64,000 nt of DNA from Dama dama (taxonomy: Eukaryota > Chordata > Mammalia > Artiodactyla > Cervidae), in the NCBI RefSeq assembly GCF_033118175.1, contig NC_083711.1:44340001-44404000 (forward strand). The letters are read 5' to 3'. The position numbers and the translations under genes are program-made. Positions 11,517-24,013 of this stretch are shown piece after piece; the first letter of the stretch is position 1, and each line of letters begins with the position of its first letter. The notes beneath the pieces are model-generated. The model saw nothing but the letters and a program-made list of their open reading frames with translations. It had not been told where the DNA came from and ran no database searches.

Positions 11517-11524
11517 TCAGATCA
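11517..11524. repeat. Target-site duplication, left copy (TCAGATCA)
   Basis: TCAGATCA flanks the inverted BovB here and at 12556-12563. Removing the insert plus one copy restores continuous BovB sequence across the site. Confidence 0.8.
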
Positions 11525-12555
11525 GTTCAGCTCAGTCAACCAGTCATGTCTGACTCTTTGCGACCCCATGTACTGCAGCACACCAGACCTCCCATTCCAT
11601 CAGCAACTACCGGAGTACACTCAAACTCATGTCCATGGAGTCAGTGAAGCCATGCGGCCATCTCATCCTCTATCATCCCTTTCTCTTCTCGCCTTCAATC
11701 TTTCCCAGCGTCAGGGTCTTTTCTAATGAATCACTTCTTCACATCAGGTGGCCAATGTATTGAAGTTTCAGCTTCAGCATCAGTCCTTCCAATGAATATT
11801 CAGGACTGATTTCCTTTAGGATGGACTGGTTGGATCTCCTTGCAGTCCAAGGGACTCTCAAGAGTCTTCTCCAACACCACAGTTCAAAAGCATCGATTCT
11901 TCTGCTCTCAGTTTTCTTTTTAGTCCAACTCTCACATCCATACATGACCACTGGAAAAACCATAGTCTTTACTAGATGGACCTTCATTGGCCAAGCAATG
12001 CCTCTGCATTTTAATATGCTGTTTAGATTGGTCATAACTTTTCTTCCAAGGAGCAAGTGTTTTTTAAATTTATGGCTGCAGTCACTATCTGCAGTAGTAT
12101 TGTAGCCAAAAATAAATAAATAAATAAATTCTGTCACTGTTTCCACTGTTTTCTCATCTAGTTGCCATGAAGTGATGGGACTAGATGCTATGATCTTAGT
12201 TTCCTGAATGTTGAGCATTGAACCAACTCTTTCATTCTCCTCTTTCACTTTCATCGAGAGGCTTTTTAGTTGTTCTTCACTTTCTGCCATAAGGGTCGTG
12301 TCATCTGAATACCTGTGGTTATTGATATTTCTCCTGGCAATCTTGATTCCAGCTTGTGCTTCTTCCAGCCCAGCGTTTCTCATGATGTACTCTGCATATA
12401 AGTTAAATAAGCAGGGTGACAATATATAGCCTTGACATACTCCTGTTCCTATTTGGAACCAGTCTGTTGTTCCATATCCCATTGTGACTGTTGCTTCCTG
12501 ACCTGCATATAGATTTCTCAAGAGTCAAGTTAGGTGGTCAGGTATTCCCATCTCT
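11525..12555 (-). mobile_element. BovB copy 2, 5'-truncated, inserted in copy 1
   Basis: The reverse strand reads from the middle of the BovB RT domain to the 3' end, whose reverse complement (TTCAGCTCAGTC) starts at 11525. The 1031-bp insert is flanked by an 8-bp duplication, so it is younger than its host. An AAAT expansion at 12109-12128 lies inside the RT carboxy-terminal region. Confidence 0.9.
11739..12521 (-). pseudogene. BovB copy 2 reverse transcriptase remnant
   Basis: A 260-codon uninterrupted frame covers the RT palm and the carboxy-terminal region. The catalytic box reads Tyr-Ser-Asp-Asp, keeping both aspartates. The AAAT expansion replaces a few residues without breaking the frame. 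The fingers and endonuclease are missing through 5' truncation, and the carboxy-terminal end is cut by a frame change near 11740. An open frame this long in a truncated copy suggests modest age. Confidence 0.85.
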
Positions 12556-14686
12556 TCAGATCATGAACTCCTTATTGACAAATTCAGACTTAGATTGAAG
12601 AAAGTAGTGACAACCACTAGACCATTTAGTTATGACCTAAATCAAATCCCTTACAACTATACAGTGGAAGTAACAAATAGATTCAAGGGATTAGATCTGA
12701 TACAGAGTATCCTGAAGAACTATGGACAGAGGTTGATGATATTATGCAGGAGGCAGTGATCAAGACCATCCCCAAGAGAAGAAATGCAAAAAGGCAAAAT
12801 GGTTGTCTGAGGAGGCCTTACAAATATGTAAGAAAACAAGAGAAGTGAAAGGCAAAGGAGAAAAGGAAAGATATATCCATCTGAATGCAGAGTTCCAAAG
12901 AGTAGCAAGGAGAGATAAGAAAGGATTCCTCAGTGATCAGTGCAAAGAAGTAGAGGAAAGCATTAGAATGGGAAAGACTAGAGATCTCTTCAAGAAAATG
13001 AGAGATACCAAAGGAACATTTCATGCAAAGATGGGCACCATAAAGGACAGAAATGTTATGGACCTAACAGAAGCAGAAAATATTAAGAAGAGGTGGCAAG
13101 AATACACAGAACTGTTCAAAAAAGATCTCCACGACCCAGATAATCATGATGATATGATCACTCACCTAGAGCCAGACAACCTGGAATGTGAAGTCAAGAG
13201 GGCCTTAGGAAGCATCACTATGACCAAAGCTAGTGGAGGTGATGGAATTCCAGTGGAGCTATTTCAAATCCAAAAAGATGATGTTGTGAAAGACCTGCAC
13301 TCAATGTGCCAGCAAATTTGAAAAACTCAGCAGTGGCCACAGGACTGCAAATTTCACTTTTTGTTCTAATCCCGAAGAAAGGAAATGCCAAAGAATGCTC
13401 AAACTACCATACAATTGCACTCATCTCAGACACTAGCAAAGTAATGCTCAAAATTCTCCAAGCCAGGCTTCAACAGTACATGAACCGTGAACTTCCAGAA
13501 TTTTAAGCTGTATTTAGAAAAGGCAGAGGAGCTGGAGATCAAATGGCCAATATCTGTTGTATTATCATAAAAGTGAGAGAATTACAGAACAACATCTACT
13601 TCTGCTTTATTGACTATGTCGAAGCCTTTGACTGTGTGGATCACCACAAACTGTGGAAAATTCTTCAAATGATGGGAATACCAGACCACCTTACCTGCCT
13701 CCTGAGAAACCTGTATGCAAGTCAAGAAGCAACAGTTACAACTGGACATGGAACAACAGACTGGTTACAAATCAGGATAGGAGTACATCAAGCCTTTGTA
13801 TTGTCACCCTGCTTATTTAACTTATATGCAGAGTACATCATGAGAGATGCTGGACTTGATGAAGCACAAACTGGAATCAAGATTTCTGGGAGAAATATCA
13901 ATAACCTCAAATATGCAGATGACATCACCCAGTGGCAGAAAGTGAAGAACTAAAGTGCCTACTGATGAAAGTGAAGGAGGAAAGTGAAAAAGTTGGCTTG
14001 GAACTCAATATTCAGAAAACTAAGAACATGGCATCTGGTCCAACCACTTCATGGCAAATAGATAGGAAACAGAGGAAACAGTGGCAGACTTTATTTTGGG
14101 GAGCTCCAAAATCACTGCAGATGGTGACTGCAACCATGAAACTAAAAGACACTTGATCCTTGGAAGAAAAGCTATGACCAACCTAGACAGCTTATTAAAA
14201 AGCAGAGACATTACTTTGCCAACAAATGTCCGTCTAGTCAAGGCTACGGTTTTTCCAGTAGCTGTGTTTGGATGTAAGAATTGGACTATAAAAAAGCTGA
14301 GCACTGAAGTATTGGTGCTTTTGAACTGTCGTGTGGAGAAGACTCTTGAAAGTCCCTTGGACTGCAAGGAGATCCAACCAGTCCATCCTAAAGGAAATCA
14401 GTCCTGAATATTCATTGGAAGGACTGACACCAAATCTGGAACTCTAGCATTTTGGCCACCTGATGCAAAGAACTGACTCATTGGAAATGATCCTGATGTT
14501 GTGAAACATTGAAGGCAGGAGGAGAAGGGGACAACAGAGGATGAGATGGTTGGGTGGCATCGCTGACTTAATGGACATGAGTTTGAGTAAACTCCGGAAG
14601 TTGGTGATGGACTGGGAGGCCTGGTGTGCTGCAGGCCATGGTATTGCAAAGAGCTGGACATGACTGAGCGACTGAACTGAGCTGAA
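12556..14686 (+). mobile_element. BovB copy 1, 3' half
   Basis: BovB resumes at the duplicated TCAGATCA with the end of the endonuclease (Asp-His region) and runs through RT to the characteristic 3' end, gactgaactgagctga, at about 14686. Copy 1 totals about 4 kb without its insert, close to full length. Confidence 0.9.
12803..14407 (+). pseudogene. BovB copy 1 RT remnant, broken in several frames
   Basis: Successive open pieces at 12803-13321, 13306-13506, 13543-13953, 13932-14156 and 14081-14407 cover the linker, RT fingers, palm and carboxy-terminal region. The Tyr-Ala-Asp-Asp box near 13913-13924 is intact, but the frame shifts just after it. At least four frame changes or stops mean no RT can be made. 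Confidence 0.85.
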
Positions 14687-14793
14687 TTTAATAATATCAG
14701 CATTTTAAAGCAACAAAAGCATTTATCTGCATTTAATGTATAAAATTACTATTTAACTATATGATAAGGAAACCAGATTTATTTATATACATA

Positions 14794-15033
14794 CATATTC
14801 TTATCCAGGGCTTCCCAGGTGGCACTTGTCGTAAAGAACCTGCCTGCCCATACAGGAGACATAAGTTTGGATCCCTGGGTCAGTAAGGTCCCCTGGAGGA
14901 GGGCATGGCAATCCACACCAGTATTCTTGCCTGGAGATTCCCATGGACAGAGGAACCCGGTGGGCTGTAGTCCATAGGGTGGACAGAGCTGGACACAACA
15001 GAAGTGATTTAGCATGCATGCATATTCTTACCC
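14794..15033 (+). mobile_element. Bov-tA SINE with target-site duplication
   Basis: A tRNA-derived head (gcttcccaggtggc) followed by the Bov-A body occupies 14807-15020. Near-identical 13-bp flanks, catattcttatcc (14794-14806) and catattcttaccc (15021-15033), mark the insertion. Such SINEs are mobilised in trans by BovB/L1-type enzymes. Confidence 0.9.
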
Positions 15034-15338
15034 TTGTGAAAACATATGGAATATATGCTTTCTTTGTAGACTCCTCAGATTAAAGACAGGAAAACAGGCA
15101 CAGAATATCATTACATGATCTTTATTGTCCTTTGTGGTTACTGATCAATGGAGAGTGTTTCCTTCTTTAAAAAACCGGTAGTGAACATATACCTTCTTTC
15201 TAAGTAAGGAAAATAGCTTGGTATTCTATTTATACTCAGCAACTTCTCTAATAACATTGAAAGTAGCTAATGTTTATTTAAAGGATAATAAATAAAAGTA
15301 CCATATGTTTTAACCACAATGGAATATAAAACGAGTCC
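15034..15338. other. AT-rich sequence, nothing recognised
   Basis: No gene, splice signal pair or repeat was recognised here. Confidence 0.45.
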
Positions 15339-15352
15339 AAAAAATGGTTTCA
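15339..15352. repeat. Target-site duplication, left (aaaaaatggtttca)
   Basis: The 14-bp duplication is repeated at 16815-16828 and brackets the L1 at 15353-16814. Its A-rich start fits the L1 endonuclease preference. Confidence 0.9.
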
Positions 15353-16814
15353 TTCTTTTTTTACAAGTGGTTGACCAGTTTTCCCAGCACCACTTGTTAA
15401 AGAGGTTGTCTTTTTTCCATTGTATATCCTTGCCTCCTTTGTCAAAGATAAGGTGTCCATAGGTTCGTGGATTTATCTCTGGGCTTTCTATTCTGTTCCA
15501 TTGATCTATATTTCTGTCTTTGTGCCATACACAAAAATAAACTCAAAATGGATTAAAGATCTAAATGTAAGACCAGAAACTATAAAACTCCTAGAGGAGA
15601 ACATAGGCAAAACACTCTCCGACATAAATCAAAGCAAGATCCTCTATGACCCACCTCCCAGAATATTGGAAATAAAAGCAAAACTAAACAAATGGGACCT
15701 AATGAAACTTAAAAGCTTTTGCACTACAAAGAAAACTATAAGTAAGGTGAAAAGACAGCCCTCAGATTGGGAGAAAATAATAGCAAATGAAGAAACAGAC
15801 AAAGGATTAATCTCAAAAATATACAAGCAACTCCTGCAGCTCAATTCCAGAAAAATAAATGACCCAATCAAAAAATGGGCCAAAGAACTAAACAGACATT
15901 TCTCCAAAGAAGACATACAGATGGCTAACAAACACATGAAAAGATGCTCAACATCACTCATTATTAGAGAAATGCAAATCAAAACCACAATGAGGTACCA
16001 TTACACGTCAGTCAGGATGGCTGCTATCCAAAAGTCTACAAGCAATAAATGCTGGAGAGGGTGTGGAGAAAAGGGAACCCTCTTACACTGTTGGTGGGAA
16101 TGCAAACTAGTACAGCCGCTATGGAAAACAGTGTGGAGATTTCTTAAAAAACTGGAAATAGAACTGCCATATGACCCAGCAATCCCACTTCTGGGCATAC
16201 ACACTGAGGAAACCAGATCTGAAAGAGACACGTGCACCCCAATGTTCATCGCAGCACTGTTTATAATAGCCAGGACATGGAAGCAACCTAGATGCCCATC
16301 AGCAGATGAATGGATAAGGAAGCTGTGGTACATATACACCATGGAATATTACTCAGCCATTAAAAAGAATTCATTTGAACCAGTCCTAATGAGATGGATG
16401 AAGCTGGAGCCCATTATACAGAGTGAAGTAAGCCAGAAAGATAAAGAACATTACAGCATACTGACACATGTATATGGAATTTAGAAAGGTGATAACGATA
16501 ACCCTATATGCAGAACAGAAAAAGAGACACAGAAATACAGAACAGACTTTTGAACTTTGTGGGAGAATGTGAGGGTGGGATATTTCAAAAGAACAGCATG
16601 TATACTATCTATGGTGAAACAGATCACCAGCCCAGGTGGGATGCACGAGACAAGTGCTCCGGCCTGGTGCCCTGGGAAGACCCAGAGGAATCGGGTGGAG
16701 AGGGAGGTGGGAGGGGGGATCGGGATTGGGAATACATGTAAATCCATGGCTGATTCATATCAATGTATGACAAAACCCACTGGAAAAAAAAATAATAATA
16801 ATAAAAATTAAAAA
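15353..16814 (+). mobile_element. Young L1 with 5' inversion (twin priming)
   Basis: 15353-15525 is the reverse complement of L1 ORF2 matching 6545-6722 of the copy at 4905. From about 15526 the element is in sense orientation, matching 6741 onwards through the 3' UTR and an A-rich tail. About 18 bases of L1 are lost at the junction. A perfect 14-bp duplication flanks the whole unit. This is the classic product of twin-primed reverse transcription. Confidence 0.95.
15420..16484 (+). pseudogene. Chimeric open frame made by L1 inversion
   Basis: A 354-codon frame starts in the inverted segment (about 36 residues of antisense sequence) and crosses the inversion junction into the sense ORF2p carboxy-terminus. 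It then runs without a stop to the natural ORF2 end at 16484 and includes the CX3CX7HX4C motif. No function is implied. The intact frame argues that the insertion is young. Confidence 0.8.
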
Positions 16815-16828
16815 AAAAAATGGTTTCA

Positions 16829-17541
16829 ATATTGCTATTATATCTGATCCCCAAGAAAATAATGTATTACTATGTTAAACATAACAACCACCTCTATCTT
16901 CGGCTTTCGCAATGGATGCAGATACCGATCTGTCACTCCTTTTGATACAGCACTGGCAGCAGCCCTATCCCACAGAATGATGAAAACCTAACGCAATCAG
17001 AATTCCTAATCTCCCTGCAATCACATATTCTTTCACTGACGCTCTGCCAGGAAGCATTTCCTCTGAGAACAATGCTCAAATGTTCCATTACAGAACTCAA
17101 AACCACTTAAACTCATAGCATTTTAGATACCCACATTTACACTAAACTTGAAAGACTGAAGTGGAATTCATGTGTGAGGTCTGAGCCTCAAAAACTAATT
17201 ATAAACATTTTCTTTTTTCTGTTTTGAAAATTAAATGCTCCGTGGGTGAGACCATTGGTTTTGTAATCAAGTTTGATTTAGTTTTCTCATTTCTTTTGGG
17301 ACCCTGTGCTTTTGTGGGATGCCATGAATATATGAATAAAAGGCGAGAATAAGGGCTCACCTGCTTTAAAAGATTGTGCCTGAGTGTGTGTGACAGTGTG
17401 TCTACAACTGCATATGCACATGTGTGTGTGTGTGTAAATATGTCTCTCATTCTGTAGTGATTTGCTCGCTATATTATTAGATGATAACATGTTAGATTTG
17501 TCATTTTTTTTTTTTTTTTTTAGATCACTTGAGTGCATTCA
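16829..17541. other. Unrecognised sequence with simple repeats
   Basis: A short GT tract lies near 17410-17435 and a T tract near 17506-17521. No convincing coding exon was seen on either strand. Confidence 0.45.
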
Positions 17542-17747
17542 AAGACAATGTTGCAAGTTACTTAGTCATGTTGGACTCTTTGTGACCCCATGCACCATAC
17601 AGACCATGGAATTCTCCAGGCCAGAATACTGGAGTGGGTAGCCTTTCCCTTCTCCAGGGGATCTTCTCAACCCAGGGATCGAACCCAGGTCTCCTGCATT
17701 GTGGGTGGATTCTTTACCAGCTAAGTTATAAAGGAAGCCCAAGACAA
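17542..17747 (-). mobile_element. Bov-tA SINE, antisense
   Basis: The reverse complement of a full Bov-tA, body first and head (aaggaagccc) last, is bounded by AAGACAA at 17542-17548 and 17741-17747. Confidence 0.85.
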
Positions 17748-17975
17748 GCTTGGACCACACTTAAATTCTTCTAAAACAAACTAAACTGAACTTGTGCTAA
17801 ATAAGTTTTCCCTTAAATCCTAAATGAAAGTGACTTTTTAGACGTTCCCATTTTAAAAGAGCTTCTTTTATCATTATTTTACTTTGCAAATAGAGAACTA
17901 ACAAACTCTCTCCATTTCCTCAAGGAATCACCCAGTAAGTTTTTTGCCTTGGATCCCAGAGAAAGATTTTAAAGC

Positions 17976-18178
17976 AATGGTCAGCACATATTTTTTTTCT
18001 CTCTAAAAAACCAGCTAGGAAATATTTTTATGACTTGTGGTCAGAAGTCTCTGTTTCACCTACTAAACTTTGCCAGGGCAGCATGAAAGCAGGGATGGTT
18101 ATGTTCCATTAAAGCTTTATTTACAAATGAAGAGGTGAGCTAGACTTGGCCTGAGGGCTCTGGATTGCCAATTCCCAT
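17976..18178. mobile_element. hAT-type non-autonomous DNA transposon relic
   Basis: The termini (caatggtcagca and attgccaattcc) and the internal phrase attaaagctttatttacaaa resemble a common mammalian hAT-Charlie-class repeat of similar length. It is diverged, and the subfamily is not named. Confidence 0.45.
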
Positions 18179-18702
18179 CTAAAAGTAGGAACGAACCTAT
18201 GCAAATTGTGGCAAGGTTTAATGTGTCCAATCTAAATATTCTCCATTAATAATAGACTATGTAAGCATGCATAATAAACCTGCTTTTATTAATAACTGTG
18301 TATATTAACATTGAAGCCTATTAATCTGAAAAGGACACAGTCACAAAACATTTTAGCATTCATTGGAAATCACTCTGTATAACAGTATTTCTACTTAATT
18401 TTTAAATAAAAACAAAGATAAAATAAAAACAAAGAACAGAAGAAATTATAATGTTGATATAAATTCCAGTTTTCACACTTTTTTATGAGGTTCTCACACT
18501 TTTTAGATTTCATAGGTTTTCTACTTAGATCTTAAAAATGTTCTCAAAGTACTAAAATAGCATTCGTCAGTGGATTAGAATTTTTTTCACATACACACAT
18601 ATATTTCTCTTTAAAAATGGAAGATGTGATCTACAGCTATATGTTAAAAGGAGATCTAATTCAATACAATAAAAATTTACCTCAGAATATACATTTTTAA
18701 AG
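18179..18702. other. AT-rich sequence, nothing recognised
   Basis: No gene or repeat was recognised. Confidence 0.4.
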
Positions 18703-20492
18703 CTGGCTGTGTCCATGGATCAGAAGAATCAATATAGTGAAAATGAGTATACTACCCAAAGGAATCTATAGATTCAATGCAATCCCTATGAAGCTACCAA
18801 TGGTATTTTTCACAGAGCTAGAACAAATAATTTCACAATTTGTATGGAAATACAAAAAAACTTGAATAGCCAAAGCAATCTTGAGAAAGAAGAATGGAAC
18901 TGGAGAAATCAACCTGCCTGACTTCAGGCTCTACGACAAAGCTACAGTCATCAAGACAGTATGGTACTGGCACAAAAACAGCAATATAGATCAATGAAAC
19001 AAAATAGAAAGCCCAGAGATAAATCCACGCATCTATGGACACTTTAATCTTTGACAAAGGAGGCAAGAATATACAGTGGAGAAAAGACAATCTCTTTAAC
19101 AAGTGGTGCTTGGAAACTGGTCAACCACTTGTAAAAGAATGAAACTAGAACACTTTCTAACACCATACACTAAAATAAACTCAAAATGGATTAAAGATCT
19201 AAATGTAAGACCAGAAACTATAAAACTCCTAGAGGAGAACATAGGCAAAACACTCTCCGACATAAATCAAAGCAGAATCCTCTATGACCCATCTCCCAGA
19301 ATATTGGAAATAAAAGCAAAAATAAAAAAATGGGACCTAATTAAAATTAAAAGCTTCTGCACAAAAAAGGAAACTATAAGCAAGGTGAAAAGACAGCCTT
19401 CAGAATGGGAGAAAATAATAGCAAACGAAGCAATGGACAAAGAATTAATCTCAAAAATATACAAGCAACTCCTGCAGCTCAATTCCAGAAAAATAAATGA
19501 CCCAATCAAAAAAATGGGTCAAAGAACCAAACAGACATTTCTCCAAAGAAGACATACAGATGGCTAACAAACACATGAAAAGATGCTCAACATCACTCAT
19601 TATCAGAGAAATGCAGATCAAAACCACAATGAGGTACCATTTCATGGCAGTCAGAATGGCTGCTATCCAAAAGTCTACAAGCAATTAAATGCTGGAGAGG
19701 GTGTGGAGAAAAGGGAACCCTCTTACACTGTTGGTGGGAATGCAAACTAGTACAGCTACAATGGAGAACAGTGTGGAGATTCCTTTAAAAACTGGAAATA
19801 GAACTGCCATATGACCCAGCAATCCCACAGCTGGGCATACACACTGAGGAAACCAGAACTTAAAGAGACACATGTACCCCAATGTTCATCACAGCACTGT
19901 TTATAATAGCCAAGACATGGAAGCAACCTAGATGCCCATCAGCAGATGAATGGATAAGGAAGCTGTGGTACATATACACAATGGAGTATTACTCAGCCAT
20001 TAAAAAGAATACATTTGAATCAATTCTAATGAGGTGGATGAAACTGGAGTCTATTATACAGAGTGGAGTAAGCCAGAAAGAAAAATACCAATACAGTATA
20101 ATAACGCATATATATGGAATTTAGAAAGATGGTAATGATAACCCTGTAGGTGAGACAGCAAAGGAGACACAGATGTATTGAACAGTCTTTTGGACTCTGT
20201 GGGAGAGGGCGAGGGTGGGATGGTTTGGGAGAATGGCATTGAAACATATATATTATCATATATGAAATGAATCGCCAGTCCAAGTTTGATGAATGATACA
20301 GGGTCCTCAGGGCTGGTGCACTGGGATGACCCAGAGGGATGAGATGTGGAGGGAGGTGGGTGGGGGATTCAGGATGGGGAACACATGTACACCCATGGCA
20401 GATTCATGTCAATGTATGGCAAAAACCACTACAATATTGCAAAGTAATTAGCCTTCAATTAAAATAAATGAATCTATATTTTTAAAAAAAAA
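18703..20492 (+). mobile_element. Older L1, 3' part of ORF2 plus 3' UTR
   Basis: ORF2 sequence from the thumb region to the stop near 20124 is followed by a 3' UTR that differs from the young L1 copies (it ends attagccttcaattaaaataaatg plus A9). Frame breaks occur near 18865, 19047, 19113, 19518 and 19686, so it is older than the copies at 4905, 15353 and 59776. Target-site duplications were not found. Confidence 0.85.
19103..20124 (+). pseudogene. Older L1 ORF2p carboxy-terminal remnant
   Basis: Open pieces at 19103-19567, 19497-19688 and 19882-20124 cover the carboxy-terminal segment of ORF2p, with frame shifts between them. The Cys-rich motif near 19690-19740 is preserved in sequence but out of frame with its neighbours. 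Non-functional. Confidence 0.8.
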
Positions 20493-20504
20493 GAATTGAT
20501 AAAA

Positions 20505-22095
20505 CACATACTCTTTGATGTCCAGGTATTTTCACTCAGCATAAAATTTAAGAGATTTATTCTAGTTACTGTGTATATAGATAGCATGCTTATCGTAGGA
20601 TAGTATTGTATTGCATGGGTATAACACAATTTGTTTTCAACTCACATTTTGAGAGCAAACACAATTGTTTCCAGTTTCAGGCTACTGTGAATAAAGTTGC
20701 TGTGACTACCTGAGTTCAAATGTTTTGTAGGCTTCGGAGCAAAATACAGCACTTCAGTACTACACTGAGGGTCCATTTCAAGACATTAGCACAAAAACAA
20801 GCCACAGAATTGATTTTGCAAAGGACATTTATAGTATGAGAACAGAAACAAAAATACAATACATGACATTGTTGAACCTCAGCTGGCAAAGTGCCAACCT
20901 GCCTGTTGGGATTCAATCCAGGATAAGAAGAGATATCAGAGTGCTTGCCTCCTCTCACCTTCTCCCCACCACATTTACAGGGGAAAGGCCATGTGAGGAC
21001 ACACACAGCAAGGAAGTGGCTATCTACTACCCAGAGAAAGTGCTCTTCCCTAGACACTGACCTTGCTGGCACCAAGTTCTTATTGTTTAAACTGCCCAGT
21101 TTAAAGTATTTTGTTGTGGCAGCCTGAACTGACCAACAAAAACAGGATGAGTTCTCAACTGTTTTGATACTTTGCACAAGTTCACCAATGCCCCTGAAAG
21201 AGCTGCATGTATTGCTTTTGATGTTACAAATAAATTTGAGAGTAGGTAAATTTGCAAATAGGGAATCCACAAATAATCAGGATCCTCTGTGTGTGTCTGT
21301 GTGTCTCTCTTGGATAGAAACTTAGAATGGGATTGAATTGCTAAGTCATATGGTCAACATATGTTTAATTTTTAATAAGCTGCCAGAGTGTTTTTCAATT
21401 TATATTTCAATCAGTAGAGTATGAAATTTCTACCTGCTCTGAATGCTCCCATACATTTGATATTGTCAGTCTTTTCCAGTTTTGTGATTAAAGTATATGT
21501 GTGTGTTATGTCATCATAATGTTTTATTTTACAAGTTTATTGGTATTTATTTTGCATATGCAAACCTTGCCTGTGTGCACAGTATATTACACTTTTGAGA
21601 AATCAACTTTATTGAGACACATTATATAATTAAATGCATCCATTTCCTGTGTACAGTTGAATGAGTTTTGATAAATATACGATCCCATGAAACCACTGTC
21701 GAGATATCAGACACAGCCATCACCATCAGAAGTTTTCTTATTATCCTTTGTTCCCTTAGTTTCCATCTAGAAGGTCAAGGTATCCCATTCTTCTTTTGGA
21801 AATGATATGGTATCTTTGGAATGTTTTTATTTTATTTTATCTTTTTTGTGTAGATCTATGTGCCATTCATTCCAAGGTATGTTTTGTGTTGTTGTGTGAT
21901 TAGGGTTATGATTTGTTTTCTTCCATATGAATATCTGTTGTTCATGCAACTAATACTGAAAAGATCATCACTCTTTTCTTCCTTAGAACTTTATCAACAT
22001 TCAATTGTGTGGGTTTATTTCTTGATTCTAATTATTTTTCCTTGACCTATTTATCTATCATTATTCCAGGGCCATGTGTTCTTGAATATTTAAGT
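20505..22095 (-). mobile_element. Ancient L1M relic, antisense, mosaic
   Basis: Antisense ORF2-end phrases (ttcactcagcataaaat, gtttccagtttcaggcta) at 20520-20700 and ORF2 matches at 21295-21560 belong to a mammalian-wide L1. A 3' UTR-like piece at 21590-21730 and further antisense ORF2 at 21775-22090 suggest a second fragment of similar age. Divergence is high, so boundaries are approximate. A MaLR LTR piece interrupts it. Confidence 0.5.
20980..21145 (+). repeat. MaLR (ERVL-MaLR) LTR fragment
   Basis: The phrases ggccatgtgaggacacac, accttgctggcacc and attttgttgtggcagcctga match the 3' half of an MST/MLT1-type LTR. It is diverged and truncated. The minus-strand open frame over it (20716-21270) is not a gene. 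Confidence 0.55.
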
Positions 22096-24013
22096 GCAGA
22101 GAAAGACAAAACTCAAGTAATGAAGTGACACTTTCATGTTGGAAGTGGTGTAAAATTCTATGATTTCATTAAATAATATAAATTCAACTAACAATTTTGG
22201 AATGCTTACTTTATTTCAGCTACTTTGTTCTACACTGAGAGTGAAAAAAGAAAACCTTATTTTTCAAGATCTCATAATCTAAATACAATATGAACAAGAA
22301 ATGTTAAAAGAGAAATGTAGTCAAAATAGGACAAAAACAAGAAAAGCAAGACTTGAATTTATCTGTGCAAAGCAGAAATGCTTACAAGACTAATTATACC
22401 GATAGTGGGATTCTCCATTCTCTTCTTATCACACAGTAATTCAAAGGCACAATAAGGTTATCATACTTGTTCATTTTGCTGAATAATAAAAAATTTTGGT
22501 GCAAGGGGACCAAACAGCAAACATATTTGTTTCAATGTTCATTAAGATGGTTACAGATATAATTTAATTCAATAGTGAATCAATTAAGAAAAGTAAATGC
22601 ATTTTTAAAAACTAGGTGACAAAAATTAATAAAAATTAATGTCTTATTGGCTATGTCTGTTGCAATGGTGAAGAAAGGTAGTTGTCAAAGAAGGGTGTAA
22701 CTGGGTGACTAGATGAACTAGGTTGTCATAACTTAGATTATATATATGAGAAGAAATTGATGCAAATAGTTGATAAGTTAGACCATCATCAGTTGAGGTT
22801 CTTAAGGTATTTATAGGAAGGCCATTAGGTCATTATAATTAAGTGCTTGGGAAAGACAGGCAGCCTTTTAAATGCCAGTGATGCATCCCTAATCACATAT
22901 TCTGGAAATTATCACATTAAATAAATGAACTGGATCATGAATGTATTATGTCTATATTAAAAAACACTGTCTTTGAAAGACTTACATGAACATTTAGATA
23001 GATAGTACTTCACAATTCTATCAATAATGTATTATTATTTAATTTGAATGCATATGTGCAGTTAACTTATTCATGAACATTCTCTGAGATGAAGATGTCC
23101 TCATAATTGATCCAACTATAAAAGTCATAGAAAGATGGACAACATTTTCATAGTGGTTCACAATATCATCTATCTCAAGGTCAATTTTTTTCATCAGTTA
23201 TGGTTATTACTAGAGGGATTCAATTACAGAATTGATTGAACACCTGCACGAATAGAGAATAATTTTAAAATATTTTGATTCTTTAAAGGTACCCATGTAC
23301 CCTATATTAATGAATAAATGGAATAATTTTTAGTAAAACAAGTGTATAATTCAGGATCTTTGAATTTCATAAAGAAACATTATTTTTCTACATGTCTGTA
23401 ACCACTGCAACCAAAGAATATAAACATTACTTCAATGACCAACACTGAATATCTTTGGTTTTGATACTGTCTAATAGTATCCCACAAGAATGATTTATCT
23501 ATTATGTTCCTATTCTAGATACACAGGAAGAATGTAAAAAATGGTAACTGTAATTCAACAATTATTTCTCCATTTGTGTTCAACTTTGTAATTGAATCAA
23601 TCCATATCATTTGTTTCCTGCATATCTATTTCAGACTATTTCAGACCCTCGGCAGACTACATTTTAATCCACCATTGGATTAGTTTTAATAACAATTAAA
23701 AAAAGAAAATATTTATGGAAAAATGATGATGTACCAAGTATTCTGGTCAACATTTTGATTAATTCATAACTCTCCAAAATGGGCTGTTCCATCTCTAGAG
23801 ATATGTAAATAGTTATTTTAAAAAACTGTGTCTTGCATAATCATAAAGGACTCAATTCCAGGTATACAACTTTCAAAGGTATTAGTCCCTAAAACCACTA
23901 TTTCTCTAAACATCTATGTTTAAGCTCATTCCCCCATCTTCTTTCTTCTTTCACTAAAGTCTTTTCCCATATTTGGAAAAAAAAAGTAGAATTTCTCACT
24001 GACTATTAATTCT
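22096..24013. other. AT-rich sequence, nothing recognised
   Basis: About 1.9 kb without a recognisable exon, RNA gene or repeat; no open frame above 60 codons lies in it. Confidence 0.45.

Larger units (their letters stand above)
9668..11524 (+). mobile_element. BovB LINE copy 1, 5' half
   Basis: The start of a near-full-length BovB (RTE clade) element. The 5' untranslated region holds two related blocks (about 9810-10010 and 10020-10260) sharing the phrases caccaggacccag and gaccccaca, and a G13 run at 9745-9757. Endonuclease coding sequence follows. The element breaks at 11524 where an inverted BovB has inserted, and resumes at 12556. The 5' boundary is approximate. Confidence 0.85.

Noticed and set aside
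20716..21270. A 184-codon minus-strand open frame
   Set aside because: It overlaps an antisense MaLR LTR fragment and unrecognised DNA, with no domain or splice evidence.
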